A DNA stretch of 64,000 bases from Tricholoma matsutake (taxonomy: Eukaryota > Basidiomycota > Agaricomycetes > Agaricales > Tricholomataceae), in NCBI GenBank assembly GCA_026075535.2, contig AP026539.1:10230001-10294000 (forward strand), written 5' to 3'. The notes under the pieces are model-generated. The model did no database searches, was not told the origin of the DNA, and was given only the letters and a program-made list of their open reading frames with translations. Both the position numbers and the translations under genes were made by a program. Positions 55,473 to 64,000 of this stretch are shown piece by piece. How positions within the stretch are numbered: position 1 is the stretch's first letter; the number at the start of each line of letters is the position of its first letter.

Positions 55473-56198
55473 TGTTAAGGGCAAAGCCTCAACCACTTGA
55501 TCTAGTCAATGTCATTCCACGAGGTGCTCCCTCAATGGGTTGTTCAGCACCAGTCTTACTCAGAGCATCCAACATAAGCTGAGTAGTGCACTCTAGCAGG
55601 TCTTCTGCCTAGAGTTGTCAATGTTCATGCACTAAGGGGCTTCCTTAATGGTTTTGAGTAAGTTCACATACTAAGGGGATTCCTTAGTAGTTTTGAGTAA
55701 GTTCACAAGTTTGCAGGTTAAGACTGTTAGATTGCCTAGATCTAAACTAAGGACATCCCTACTACGAGTTGCAGTACTTATACTAGGAGGGAGTTCCTTA
55801 TTGTCCAATTCAAAATGTAGATGTGTATCAAGTAAGAATAGAAACAATAGTCCTCATGCCTCACATGAGGTGTCTGATGTCACGGAGTGCTGCAGCACAG
55901 CATGTCAGGAAACAATAATAAGGCAAGCCTCATGCCTAGCATGAGGTGTCCGATGTCACAGATCTGATGTCAAGGGGTTGCTGTATCACAGCATGTGTGG
56001 GAGTGGGTTCAAGTGCATGGAGTCACCATGCATCAAGGGTGCCTTCCACAGGAAGGGGATTGAATGTCATGCATTGTGGGTGTGTCTGGTGTCAAGGCCA
56101 TGCCTTGGGTATGAGTCAAGGGGTGCCTCCTGTCTGGAGGGGATTGTTGGGTATGTCAGGTCGGTTGGGTTCCATGTGTTACAAGGAAAATTGTAACA
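55473..56198 (-). repeat. Family-3 LTR, copy a
   Basis: 726 bp. On the minus strand it starts TGTTACAATTTTCC and ends CCCTTAACA. The purine tract GCAGGGGGTAA at 56209-56199 abuts it, which marks it as the 3' LTR of the element on its right. It contains a tandem pair of CACTAAGGGGCTTCCTTA-like units. Confidence 0.8.
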
Positions 56199-57440
56199 TT
56201 ACCCCCTGCTATGGTCAAAAGTTCCACACTTCGACCTATATCTTTGTTTCTCCTCTGGGGTCTGATTGGATGTGGTCTGGATATGTGGCTGGGGGTCGAG
56301 GGGTGCAATGGAGGAATAATTCATGTCCCAACTCAGACCATGATCGGGTTCTTCTAGTTTGCGCTGCCTCAGGCAGTGGTGTCAGGGAGTTGGTGGTGTC
56401 ATTGAAAGAGGGGTTTTCTGTAGGGTGTCATAGAATGGAGAATTTGATGTCTGTAATTGGGGGTTCAGGTCATGGTTGGAAGATGGCATAGAGGCAAAAT
56501 GTGAAGGTCAGGACTGCCACTGCAGCCAGGGTCATGCCAATGATGATGGCAAGGATTTCAATTCCTGTGAGCATGGGTTTGTTTCGTCTTGCCATCGTCT
56601 TGGATTTGCTTTTTAAATCCCCCCATGGGGTTCTTCTGTCATGTTCCATATCGTGTCATCATCAAAACTGTCATACCCCAAATTGAGGTAAAGCCAGTGT
56701 CTCTGCTCAGCTTCTCTTTGATCAGTTTCTTGGTTTCTTCAGAGGTTCTCCAGACAATTAGCACTATAATGTTCGGGTCCTCGTTGCTTGCAGTGTTTGC
56801 AAATATGTCATTGGCAAATTAGGCTGAAGTGGCCTATCAGGTGGCAGATGAAACATCTGGCATGTCTCATGTGAGGAGGGGACCACGGTGGCTGGGTGGT
56901 TCCTGGTTTGGGTTTGGGGGTGGTGAGATCTATAATTTTGGGTACCCCAGGTGTGATCTTCTGGTTCTTCATAGAACAGGAGGAGTCTCCAGAGGGAACC
57001 CATCATTCATCTCTGCTGTTCTGCCCACTGGATGGCGAGGGTGAAGTGGGTGGACATCGGTGTCAATCTATAGGGGTGTGAGGTCTGCCTTTAGCTACCC
57101 TTGGTCCATCTGACTGTGATGTGATCATGTCTTGGATCATTTGTTTAATCCCCAGTGCCTCTGCATTGTTCATCACTTCTTCCAGATTTCGCTCCATCTG
57201 GTCAATTGTGCTCTGATAGTAGAAGCACATCCTGGCAAGGTGATATTTTGGTGAGTCATGGGCAAGGTGAACGCAAAGGGCATCAGCATTTGATCAGTTT
57301 CATAGGTATTCTCAGGTGAATCGTCATTCAGCAGGCATTCTTAGGAGTGTCATTGTGTGGTTTGTCAAAGAAGGGGGGGGAGGGGGGTTGGGCTCTCCTC
57401 AGAGGTGCTGTCTCTTCTTATATGCCATCAGGATCTCAGG
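56199..57440 (-). pseudogene. Gag with two zinc knuckles
   Basis: Read on the minus strand: MCFYYQSTIDQMERNLEEV and EALGIKQMIQDMI (57225-57120), stops, then CFICHLIGHFSLIC and CKHCKQRGPEHYSANC (56850-56755), and then YDSFDDDTIWNMTEEP (56680-56630). Numerous stops, many TAA/TGA from CAA/CGA. The two adjacent knuckles resemble those of basidiomycete LTR elements. Confidence 0.6.
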
Positions 57441-58038
57441 TGTTAAGGGCAAAGCCTCAACCACTCGATCTACGGTGTCGTTTGATGAGGTGCTTCCTCG
57501 ACGAGTCATTCGGTACTAGTCTTACTTGGAGTGTCCGATGTAAGATGAATAGTACACTCTAGCAGGCCTTCTGCATAGAGTCGCTGGGGTTCACGCACTA
57601 AGGGGCTTCCTTAGTGGTTTCAAGTAAGTTCACAAGTTAAGGCTGTAGATTGCCTAGATCTAAACTAAGGACATCCCTACTACAAGTTGCAGTACTTATA
57701 CTAAGAGGGAGGTCCTTATCGTCCAATCAGAAAGGTAGATGTGTATCAGGTAAGAATAGAAACAATAAGCCTCATGCCTAGCATGAGGTGTCCAATGTCA
57801 TGGACCTCATGTCAAAGGGCTGTCATATATGGGAATGGGTTCAGGTGCATGGAGTCACCATGCATCAAGGGTGCCTTCCATGGGAAGGGATCAAATGCAT
57901 GTTGTTGGCATGCATCGTGCGTGTGTCTGGTGTCGAGGGCATGCTCTAAGCATGAATCAGGAGTGCCTCCTGTCTGGAGGGGATCATCGGGTACATCAGG
58001 TTGGTTGGGTTCCATGAGTTACAAGGAAAATTGTAACA
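57441..58038 (-). repeat. Family-3 LTR, copy b
   Basis: 598 bp with the same ends as copy a and internal deletions relative to it. Confidence 0.8.
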
Positions 58039-58147
58039 TTGGGGGCATTCTTCAAGGTTGATTTGGGTTCCCAGGTGTTTTTGGATGTCGGGTAGTCAAC
58101 CCATTTCACAAGGTAATGGTGTGTCTTGCCATGCTTCTTGTGTGGTT
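58039..58147 (-). pseudogene. Gypsy chromodomain fragment
   Basis: Minus strand HHYLVKWVDYPTSKNTWEPK is a clear chromodomain core, ending just before LTR copy b. It is what remains of the pol C-terminus of another family-3 element. Confidence 0.7.
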
Positions 58148-58724
58148 CATGCACTAAGGGGCTTCCTTAGTGGTTTTGGGTGAGTTCACATACTAAGGGG
58201 ATTCCTTAGTAGTTTTGAGTAAGTTTGCAAGTTGCGAGTTAAGACTGTAGATTGCCTAGATCTAAACTAAGGACATCCCTACTATGAGTCATGGTACTTA
58301 TACTATGAGGGAGGTCCTTATTGTCCAATTGGAAAGGTAGATGTGTATCACGTAAGAATAGAAACAATAAGCCTCATGCCTAGCATGAGGTGTCTGATGT
58401 CGTGGATCTGACGTCAAGGATCCAACGTCAAGGAGTGCTGTGGCACAGCATGTCAATCATGGGAGTCCGATGTCATGGACCTGATGTCAAGGGGTCACTG
58501 TATCACAGCATGTGTGGGAGCAGGTTCATGTGCATGGAGTCACCATGCATCAAAAGTGCCTTCCATGGGAAGGGGATCAAATGCATGTCATTGGCATGCA
58601 TTGTGGGTGTGTCTGGTGTCAAGGGCATGCCTCAGGTATGAGTCAGGGAGTGCCTCCTGTCTGGAGGGGATCATCAGGTATGTTGGGTCAGTCGGGTTCC
58701 ATGTGTTACAAGAAAAATTGTAAC
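58148..58724 (-). repeat. Family-3 LTR, copy c (3'-truncated)
   Basis: It matches copies a and b from the TGTTACAATTTTTC start at 58724. The end is lost at ~58148 against the chromodomain fragment. Confidence 0.75.
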
Positions 58725-58868
58725 ATGGATTCTCTGTTTGGCGGCTGGCACATTTGTCATTTCATAGGGGGTGGGAATAGCATACAGTTGATATCCCATC
58801 ATCAAGTAAAACAGTGAATGTTTTACTGTGGAGTGCATCTTCTGGTTGTGCACAAATTCTGCCACTGG

Positions 58869-59022
58869 GAGATAACATTCCCTGTAATTTACCATCCCCC
58901 ACCTATTCCGATTGGAGTCCAGTTATTCCAACCAGAGTCCTGTTATTCTGACTGGAGTCCAGTTATTCCAACTGGAGTCCAGTTATTCCAGTTATTCTGA
59001 CTGGATTCCAGTTACTCCAGAT
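58869..59022. repeat. Short terminal unit with GGAGTCCAGTTATTC repeats
   Basis: 154 bp beginning TGTAATTTACC and ending CTCCAGATGC, containing ~5 degenerate copies of a 20-base unit. The centre of the element (60797-61104, reverse) is an expanded version of the same unit. Confidence 0.6.
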
Positions 59023-59258
59023 GCTGAGTACTTTACACTCCCCCACCTATTCTGGTTGGATTCCAGTTTGTCCAGCTGGAATTTCTGGAATTTCTGGAAT
59101 CTGGTGGAATTTTTTTTGAATGTAGTTTTCCCTATGCAGCACAATTCCAGTCGGACTAAGGATCCAATTTACACCCGGAATCCCCAGAATCTGACTGGAC
59201 TCATCACCACTGGACTAACCAGAATGCACATGCTTTCCCAAATAAAAGTTTCACATAC

Positions 59259-59338
59259 AGTAAGAATTGAACACTCGACCTTGGGTCTACACAGGTTTAC
59301 ACACATAACAACATGCTTAACCACTGATCTACCAAGTC
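59259..59338 (-). ncRNA. tRNA-like segment 1, left arm
   Basis: Minus strand GGTAGATCAGTGGTTAAGC (A box) and GAGTGTTCAATTC (B box). Inverted counterpart at 62836-62905. A possible internal RNA polymerase III promoter. Confidence 0.5.
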
Positions 59339-59439
59339 TTTATTCCTATGTACATTTAATACCATTATTACCCTTTAATACCTTTACTACCCAATTGAGG
59401 GCATATGCATAGCTGCATGCATTGCATGACACATGACAT

Positions 59440-60318
59440 GTGACTGCCAGCTCACAACCACCACCACCATGGTCAATGTCGCCTCCTCCTCCTCTCCACT
59501 CTACCACCACCACTGCATGCACACCCACCACCAGCACTCCCATGCCCACTCCCACCATCACCACCACCCTCAAACAAGCTGACTGGATGGAACACAGGCC
59601 CAAACGACAGCAACTGTCATTTGAGCCATGGATAAGTTTTTCTTTTTTTTCTTTTTTTGCTTTTTGTTTTATCAATCAACTAATTGTATTTTATTGCTTT
59701 TTAGGTTATATACTACTGGGGACAACCTGCCACAACAGAAAACGCACACCCCATGCCCACACCCACCTGATCCCCTCCTCCCCACTCAAATGGGATGTGA
59801 GGCTGTCAACATGGGCTAGGAGGGTGCAGAGGGATGCCAGGAGACCCCAGAATGGGGGTACCTGCCTAGTAAGCACCCACCAACCTCTGTACTTGCACCA
59901 CATTGCACTGATGCACCCAAACCCCCCCTGGCCCCCCCTGCCCCCTCCCCTCACCAAAAAAAAAAAAAAAAAACAGAAATCCAAACGGGGGACGATGGGG
60001 ATGAATGATGACAAGCCACCCACCCCCAGCCTCACAAGCAACTGCTCATGGGGTGGAATGTGGGTGGAACAATGCCCAGGCACAGGGATAGGAGACGACA
60101 ATGCACCACCCACCCCCAGCCTCATGAGCAACTACTTGTGGGGTGGATCGTGGGTGGAACAACAAAACCAACAACCCACCTACCCCCAGCCTCACGAGCA
60201 ACTGCTCGTGGGGTGGATCATGGGTGGAATGACAGACAACACATCTAGCACAGCGGGGTCGCATCCCCTCCCCCTCCCCTGCACTTTGTGTAGGAAGGGA
60301 TTTTTTTTGTACTTTTAA
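59440..60318 (+). CDS. Pro/Thr/His-rich frame in the left arm, doubtful gene
   Basis: A 292-codon open frame starting MTASSQPPPPWSM. The right arm has the same start on the minus strand (62730) and keeps the frame for 117 codons, so the beginning is conserved between arms. The frame crosses a polypyrimidine/TTTTAG stretch (59640-59704) that looks like an intron whose donor GT has become AT. Downstream, copies of PHEQLLVGW-type text come from the second hairpin motif. Low complexity; may be accidental. Confidence 0.25.
   Translation: MTASSQPPPPWSMSPPPPLHSTTTTACTPTTSTPMPTPTITTTLKQADWMEHRPKRQQLSFEPWISFSFFSFFAFCFINQLIVFYCFLGYILLGTTCHNRKRTPHAHTHLIPSSPLKWDVRLSTWARRVQRDARRPQNGGTCLVSTHQPLYLHHIALMHPNPPWPPLPPPLTKKKKKKQKSKRGTMGMNDDKPPTPSLTSNCSWGGMWVEQCPGTGIGDDNAPPTPSLMSNYLWGGSWVEQQNQQPTYPQPHEQLLVGWIMGGMTDNTSSTAGSHPLPLPCTLCRKGFFLYF
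59597..59704 (+). other. Hairpin-intron module 8 with altered donor
   Basis: Hairpin GGCCCAAACGACAGCAACTG...TCATTTGAGCC (59597-59627), and then GATAAGT where other copies have G-GTAAGT, and TTTTTAG at 59698-59704. The mirror copy at 62492-62582 has the same AT donor, so the change predates the arm duplication or was copied between arms. Confidence 0.4.
60022..60220. repeat. Three tandem-like copies of the second palindrome
   Basis: CCAGCCTCACAAGCAACTGC at 60025 and close relatives at 60115 and 60187, each followed by TCRTGGGGTGGA. Spacing ~70-90 bp. Confidence 0.5.
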
Positions 60319-60629
60319 TTATTTATTAGTATTGTGCCCCCCCTCCCCCATTTAGCATGGGGGAGGGATTTTTTTCTTCATGTTTTTACCTCCCCCCTTG
60401 CATTTAGTGCAAGGGGTTAGCTTTTTATGTATATAAATAAAACTCCCTCTTGCATCTTGTGAGAGGGAGGATTTTTTGTTTATGTATGTAATCACAATCA
60501 TTCCCACTCTGTCACATTCAATGTGAGGGATGTGGTTAATTAAAAAATTTTGATCTTAACTACTTCGAAAAAAAATTAGAGTTGTGAGTTTGAGTGTCAT
60601 GAATAAACCTTATATTACTAACTAATAAT
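60319..60629. other. Left-arm spacer with short palindromes
   Basis: No frame. Three short hairpins: CCCCCATTTAGCATGGGGG (~60346), CCTTGCATTTAGTGCAAGG (~60399) and CCCTCTTGCATCTTGTGAGAGGG (~60448). Each is followed by a T-run, resembling terminator-like stem-loops. The right arm keeps related ones at 61380-61510. Confidence 0.4.
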
Positions 60630-60713
60630 TCTCCTGTGGCTCAACTGGTTAAGCACACATGTTTGGTTTGTCATGTGATCAAGATGTCTTGAGTTCAATC
60701 CTTACTCTGCACA
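60630..60713 (+). ncRNA. tRNA-like segment 2, left arm
   Basis: TGTGGCTCAACTGGTTAAGC (A box) and TTGAGTTCAATCC (B box), 84 nt. A long variable region would make it Leu/Ser-like. Mirror copy at 61176-61265. Confidence 0.5.
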
Positions 60714-60820
60714 AATATATTTTGTAGGCACTTTGACAACTTAAGACTTGAAATTTGACTATCCATTAGGGTATATACTCTAAGTTGAGCATCTGGAGTA
60801 ACCAGAATCTGGTCAGAATA

Positions 60821-61060
60821 ACTGGAATAACTGGACTCAGACCAGAATAACTGGACTCAGACCAGAATAACTGGACTCAGACCAGAATAACTGGACTCAG
60901 ACCAGAATAACTGGACTCAGACTGGAATAACTGGACTCAGACTGGAATAACTGGACTCAGACTGGAATAACTGGACTCAGACCAGAATAACTGGACTCAG
61001 ACCGGAATAACTGGACTCAGGCCAGAATAACTGGACTCAGGCCGGAATAACTGGACTCCA
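60821..61060 (+). repeat. Tandem array, 12 units of exactly 20 bp
   Basis: Unit RCYRGAATAACTGGACTCAG. The units differ almost only at bases 2-5: CTGG (4 units), CCAG (6) and CCGG (2). This is the single CpG of the unit and its two deamination products. Length is unbroken across 12 units. Confidence 0.9.
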
Positions 61061-61175
61061 ATCGGAATAGGTGGGGGAGGGTAAATTACAGCAGATGCTC
61101 AACTGAGAGTATATACCCTAATGGATAGTCAAATTTCAAGTCTTAAGTTGTCAAAGTGCCTACAAAATATATTTG

Positions 61176-61265
61176 TGCAGAGTAAGGATTGAACTCAAGA
61201 CATCTTGATTAGAGTGATCACATGACAAACCAAACATGTGTGCTTAACCATTTGAGCCACAGGAG
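61176..61265 (-). ncRNA. tRNA-like segment 2, right arm
   Basis: Inverted copy of 60630-60713, with an extra ~9 bases (TAGAGTGATC region) between the two boxes. Confidence 0.5.
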
Positions 61266-61696
61266 AATTATTAGTTGGTAATATAAGGTGTATTTATGAC
61301 ACTCAGACTCATAACTCTTTTTTTTTCTAAGTAATTAAGGGCAAAGTTTTTTAATTAACCACATTGCGAGGGAGTGGGGGATGATGTGATTAAATACATA
61401 AACTACATTATTTATATATATAAAAACCCCTTGCATTTGGCATGAGGGGCAAGGTAAAAACATAAAGAAAAAAAAACCCTCCCCACACGAAATGCAGGGG
61501 AGGGGGAGGTGATGCAGCCCCGCTATCCTTGGTGCATCTCCTGGGTTGGCCGTCCCAGGTGCCCGTCATCCTGCCCACTCCCTGTGGTTCCATATCTCCC
61601 TGTTGTCGCCCTTGGTGCCTGTCGTCCTCCCCACTCTGGTGCTGCTGTGTCATTTGGTGCCATCATGTGGGGCTGTCCTCGTCCTCGTTCCACTCG

Positions 61697-61854
61697 CTAT
61701 CCACCCCATGAGCAGTTGCTCTGTGGGGCTGGGGGTAGGTGGTGCGTTGTTCATTGTGTGGCCTGTTTGTGTTGTTAGTTGCACCAAAAGGAAGAAAATT
61801 AAGTAAAAAAAACTTACTTATGGCCCAGGAGACATCAGTGACGTCTCCTGGGCC
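61697..61854 (-). other. Hairpin-intron-hairpin module 9
   Basis: Hairpin GGCCCAGGAGACATCAGTGA...CGTCTCCTGGGCC at 61822-61854, nearly perfect; intron GTAAGT...AAACAG at 61817-61763 with ACTAAC; second palindrome CCCATGAGCAGTTGCTC at 61705-61721. Confidence 0.5.
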
Positions 61855-62376
61855 CTCATTCCCGCTTCCCTGTTGTTTCCCTCCCATCGTCTGTCCCCAC
61901 AATCCACCCTACAAGCAGTTGCTCATAGGCATAGGGTGGGTGCCATGGCGCTCATCATCATTGTCTGGCCCTGGTGGTGGTGGTGGTGCCATTTGGTGTT
62001 TCGTCATCATCACCAGTGTCATTCCACCCATCATCCACCCCACAAGCAGTTGCTCATGGGGCTGGAGGCGAGTGGTGTGTCGGTGTTGGCATCTGGGTCA
62101 TCGTGGTGGGTCCTGGGGCTGTTCCTCATCGTGATGGGGCCCTGGTGCTCATTCTTTGTTGTTGTCGGTGCCTACTGTCATCCACTCACCCTACCCAACC
62201 TGCAAGCAGGCGCTTGCAGCGGTGGGAGTGGGTGGTAGGTCGGCGTTGTCATGGATTTCTGTTTGGGGGGGGGGGGGGGGGGCGTCAGTGCAATGTGGGG
62301 CACTTATGGGGGTTGGTGGGTGCTTACTAGGTAGATATCCCCCTTCTGGGGTCTCCTGGCATCCCTCTGCACCCAC
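61855..62376. other. Right-arm spacer, G-rich low complexity
   Basis: Two more second-type palindromes (61912-61930, 62038-62062) and a related CCTGCAAGCAGGCGCTTGCAG (62199-62219). A run of ~20 G at 62263-62282, which may cause assembly errors. No supported gene. Confidence 0.45.
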
Positions 62377-62491
62377 CTAGCCTGTGTCGACAGCCTCACA
62401 TCCCATTTGAAAGGGGAGGAGGGGATTGGGTGGCTGTGGGCATGTATTGCATGTTTTTCGTCGCAGCAGGTCATCCCCAGTAGTATATAAC

Positions 62492-62582
62492 CTAAAAAGC
62501 AATAAATTACAATTAGTTGATTGATAAAAAGAAAAAGAAAACTTATCTATGGCCCAAATGACAGTTGCCATCGTTTGGGCCC
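62492..62582 (-). other. Hairpin-intron module 10 with altered donor
   Basis: Mirror image of module 8: hairpin GGCCCAAATGACAGTTGCC...ATCGTTTGGGCC (62551-62582), donor ATAAGT, acceptor TTTTTAG. Confidence 0.4.
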
Positions 62583-62835
62583 GCATTCTGTCCAGTTGGC
62601 TTGTTTGAAGGTGGTGGTGATGGTGGCAGTGGGTGGTGGTGGGTGTGCATGCAGTGGTGGTGGTAGAGTGGAGAGGAGGAGGAGGCAGCATTGACCATGG
62701 TGGTGGTGGTGGTTGTGAGCTGGCAGTCACGTGTCATGTGTCATGTGTACTTATTAATTATTCTGTTAATGGCTGCAATTAACTATGCACCTTGGTTGGG
62801 TAATCAAAGTATTAAATGTATATAGAGGAATAATT

Positions 62836-62905
62836 GCTTGGTAGCTCAGTGGTTAAGCGCGCTGTTATGTGTGCAGACCCAAGGTCGAGTGTTCAATTCT
62901 TACTG
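62836..62905 (+). ncRNA. tRNA-like segment 1, right arm
   Basis: TTGGTAGCTCAGTGGTTAAG (canonical A box) and GAGTGTTCAATTCTTAC (B box). It is closer to a true tRNA than the left-arm copy. No matching acceptor stem was found, so probably SINE-derived. Confidence 0.5.
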
Positions 62906-64000
62906 TATGTGAAACTTTTATTTGAGAAAGCACATGCATTCTGGTTATTCCGATTAGTCCATGCATTCCAGTTAGTCCAGTTGTGATGAGTCTGGTCAGA
63001 TTCTGGGGATTCCAGCCGTAAATTGGATCCTTATTCTGACTAGAATTTTGCTGCATAGGGAAAACTACATACAAAAAAAATTCCACCAGATTCCAGAAAT
63101 TCCAGAAATTCCAGCTGGACAAACCAGAATCCAACCGGAATAGGTGGGGGAGTGTAAAGTACTCAACATTCCCAATCCTCTGGTTTGTTCGAGCAGAACA
63201 TGTGGAGGTAAACTTCTAGCTCTTGGTTTACTTGCTCCGTTTCTCCATTGGTCTGGGGGTGATAGGCAGTGCTCATGGATAACTTGATTCCACGCAGCCA
63301 TCTGAGTTCTCAGAAGAGTTTGGATGCAAATTGAGGGCCTCTGTCTGAGATGATTCTTCAGGGGAGTCCAAATCTTGTGTAAACATGGCGCAGGTAAAGG
63401 TCCATGGCACCAAGTGCGTCAATCATCTTTGCACAAGGGATAAAAATTACCCCCTTCATAAGACCATGGTCTACCATGACCATGATTGAGTCAAATCCAT
63501 TTATTATGGGCAGGTCCATAATGAAGTCCATCATTACCAGCTCAAATGGTTTGCTGGCATCAGATGATATTGGTGTCGGTGGTGGGGTTGTCAGGTGGGT
63601 GTTGATCTTCATTTGCTGGCACTTTGTGCAGCCTTTGACATATTTCTTTATGAAGTTGGCAATTCCTGGCCACCAGTAATCTCGTCAGATCAGTTCAATT
63701 GGTTTCCATTGTCCAGGGTGCCCTGTCATGATGCTGTCATGGTATTTCCATATGATTGCCTGGTGGAGGGTCTCATCTTGCAGCACATAGCACCTATCTT
63801 TGAAAAAGAGCAGTCTGTCTTCAAATTTCCAGTCCTCCAATGCAGATTTAATTGGGGGAGTTCTGTTGTTCTTCAGGGCTTGCAAAGTGTCATTTACGAG
63901 GTCATCCTTCATTATTGCTGAGATCAGGGCTCCTTGGAGTTCAGTGTCAATCATCTTCATGAATAATTCGTTGGCGAGGATGGTCTTGTCTTTGTTATCC

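Larger units (their letters stand above)
55473..58038 (-). mobile_element. Gag-only family-3 LTR element
   Basis: LTR copies a (55473-56198) and b (57441-58038) enclose 1242 bp containing only a Gag-type pseudogene with two CCHC knuckles. No pol. No matching 5-bp duplication was found at the two outer edges. Confidence 0.6.
58869..63167. mobile_element. Giant inverted-repeat (foldback-like) element
   Basis: 4.3 kb inserted in gypsy G with an 8-9 bp duplication (AACATTCCC at 58860-58868 and 63168-63176, one base ambiguous). The outer ends share the core TCCCCCACCTATTCC. Left arm (59023 to ~60800) and right arm (~61090 to 63167) are inverted copies with ~10-20% divergence and indels, around a tandem-repeat centre. 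Each arm carries two tRNA-like segments, a Pro/Thr/His-rich frame start and at least one hairpin-intron module. No transposase. Superfamily not settled (hAT or MULE by duplication length). Confidence 0.7.
58725..64000 (-). pseudogene. Gypsy G integrase, split by inverted-repeat element
   Basis: 64000-63168 reads from ELQGALISAIMKDDL, through the zinc region (GHPGQWKPIELI, stop, RDYWWPG, then CTKCQQMK) and the DDE core ([41 protein letters not shown]), to EDWEC. 58868-58725 continues YLPVAEFVHNQKMHS and MGYQLYAIPTPYE. Removing 58869-63167 and one ACATTCCC copy joins them in frame (GAT TGG GAA TGT TAT CTC). Three stops are visible. It continues beyond the window. Confidence 0.8.

Noticed and set aside
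59440..60318. Confident protein-coding gene
   Set aside because: Open frame in low-complexity DNA. The mirrored arm keeps only the first part, and a likely intron lies inside. Listed only with low confidence.
60821..61060. CRISPR-like regular repeats
   Set aside because: Units are directly adjacent with no spacers, within a eukaryotic transposable element; it is a plain tandem array.

Overview
The window is from a filamentous basidiomycete, most likely an Agaricomycete. The evidence is short (about 45-65 bp) GT-AG introns with CTAAC-type branch points, an intron-rich seven-helix membrane protein of a kind common in Agaricomycetes, chromodomain Ty3/gypsy elements, a two-gene PIF/Harbinger transposon and a Ngaro/DIRS-type retroelement. 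I recognise only one apparently intact non-transposon gene (9265-10730, seven exons) and one small AT-hook-like gene broken by a single stop (11572-12196). Nearly all the rest is transposable elements, nested up to four deep.

Layout. 1-848: remnants of two LTR families. 591-7690: degenerate gypsy element A, carrying a palindromic MITE and two solo LTRs. 9265-12196: host genes and a TA-flanked MITE. 12599-16809: PIF/Harbinger transposon with a Myb/SANT-like protein and a DDE transposase, invaded by a solo LTR. 16834-23097: structurally complete gypsy element B (402-bp LTRs, GTATG target duplication). 23530-28732: Ngaro-like tyrosine-recombinase retroelement with split direct repeats. 29661-33683: hAT-like element holding a MITE and a small LTR element. 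33684-39880: gypsy fragments split by a hAT-like element (35374-39043). 39881-53930: one old Copia element on the minus strand, split by a hAT MITE, by a hAT-like element (40443-46286) that itself holds a gag-only LTR element, and by another hAT-like element (47258-53235) that holds a Tc1/mariner-like transposon with an extra gene plus a solo LTR. 54026-58724: gypsy gag/protease and a run of three related LTRs. 58725-64000: gypsy integrase split by a 4.3-kb inverted-repeat element (58869-63167).

Many insertion points are proven internally. Target duplications match, and removing an insert restores a continuous reading frame in the host element (Copia, gypsy) or gives the sequence seen in the uninterrupted paralogue (A compared with B).

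Most coding remnants are dead through C-to-T type changes, typically CGA to TGA. Elements A and B carry different sets of such stops, which points to decay by cytosine methylation and deamination.

The least explained structures are three. The first is a repeated hairpin-intron-hairpin module shared by elements with unrelated ends. The second is a Tc1/mariner-like element carrying a second, oppositely oriented gene. The third is the giant inverted-repeat element with tRNA-like segments in both arms.
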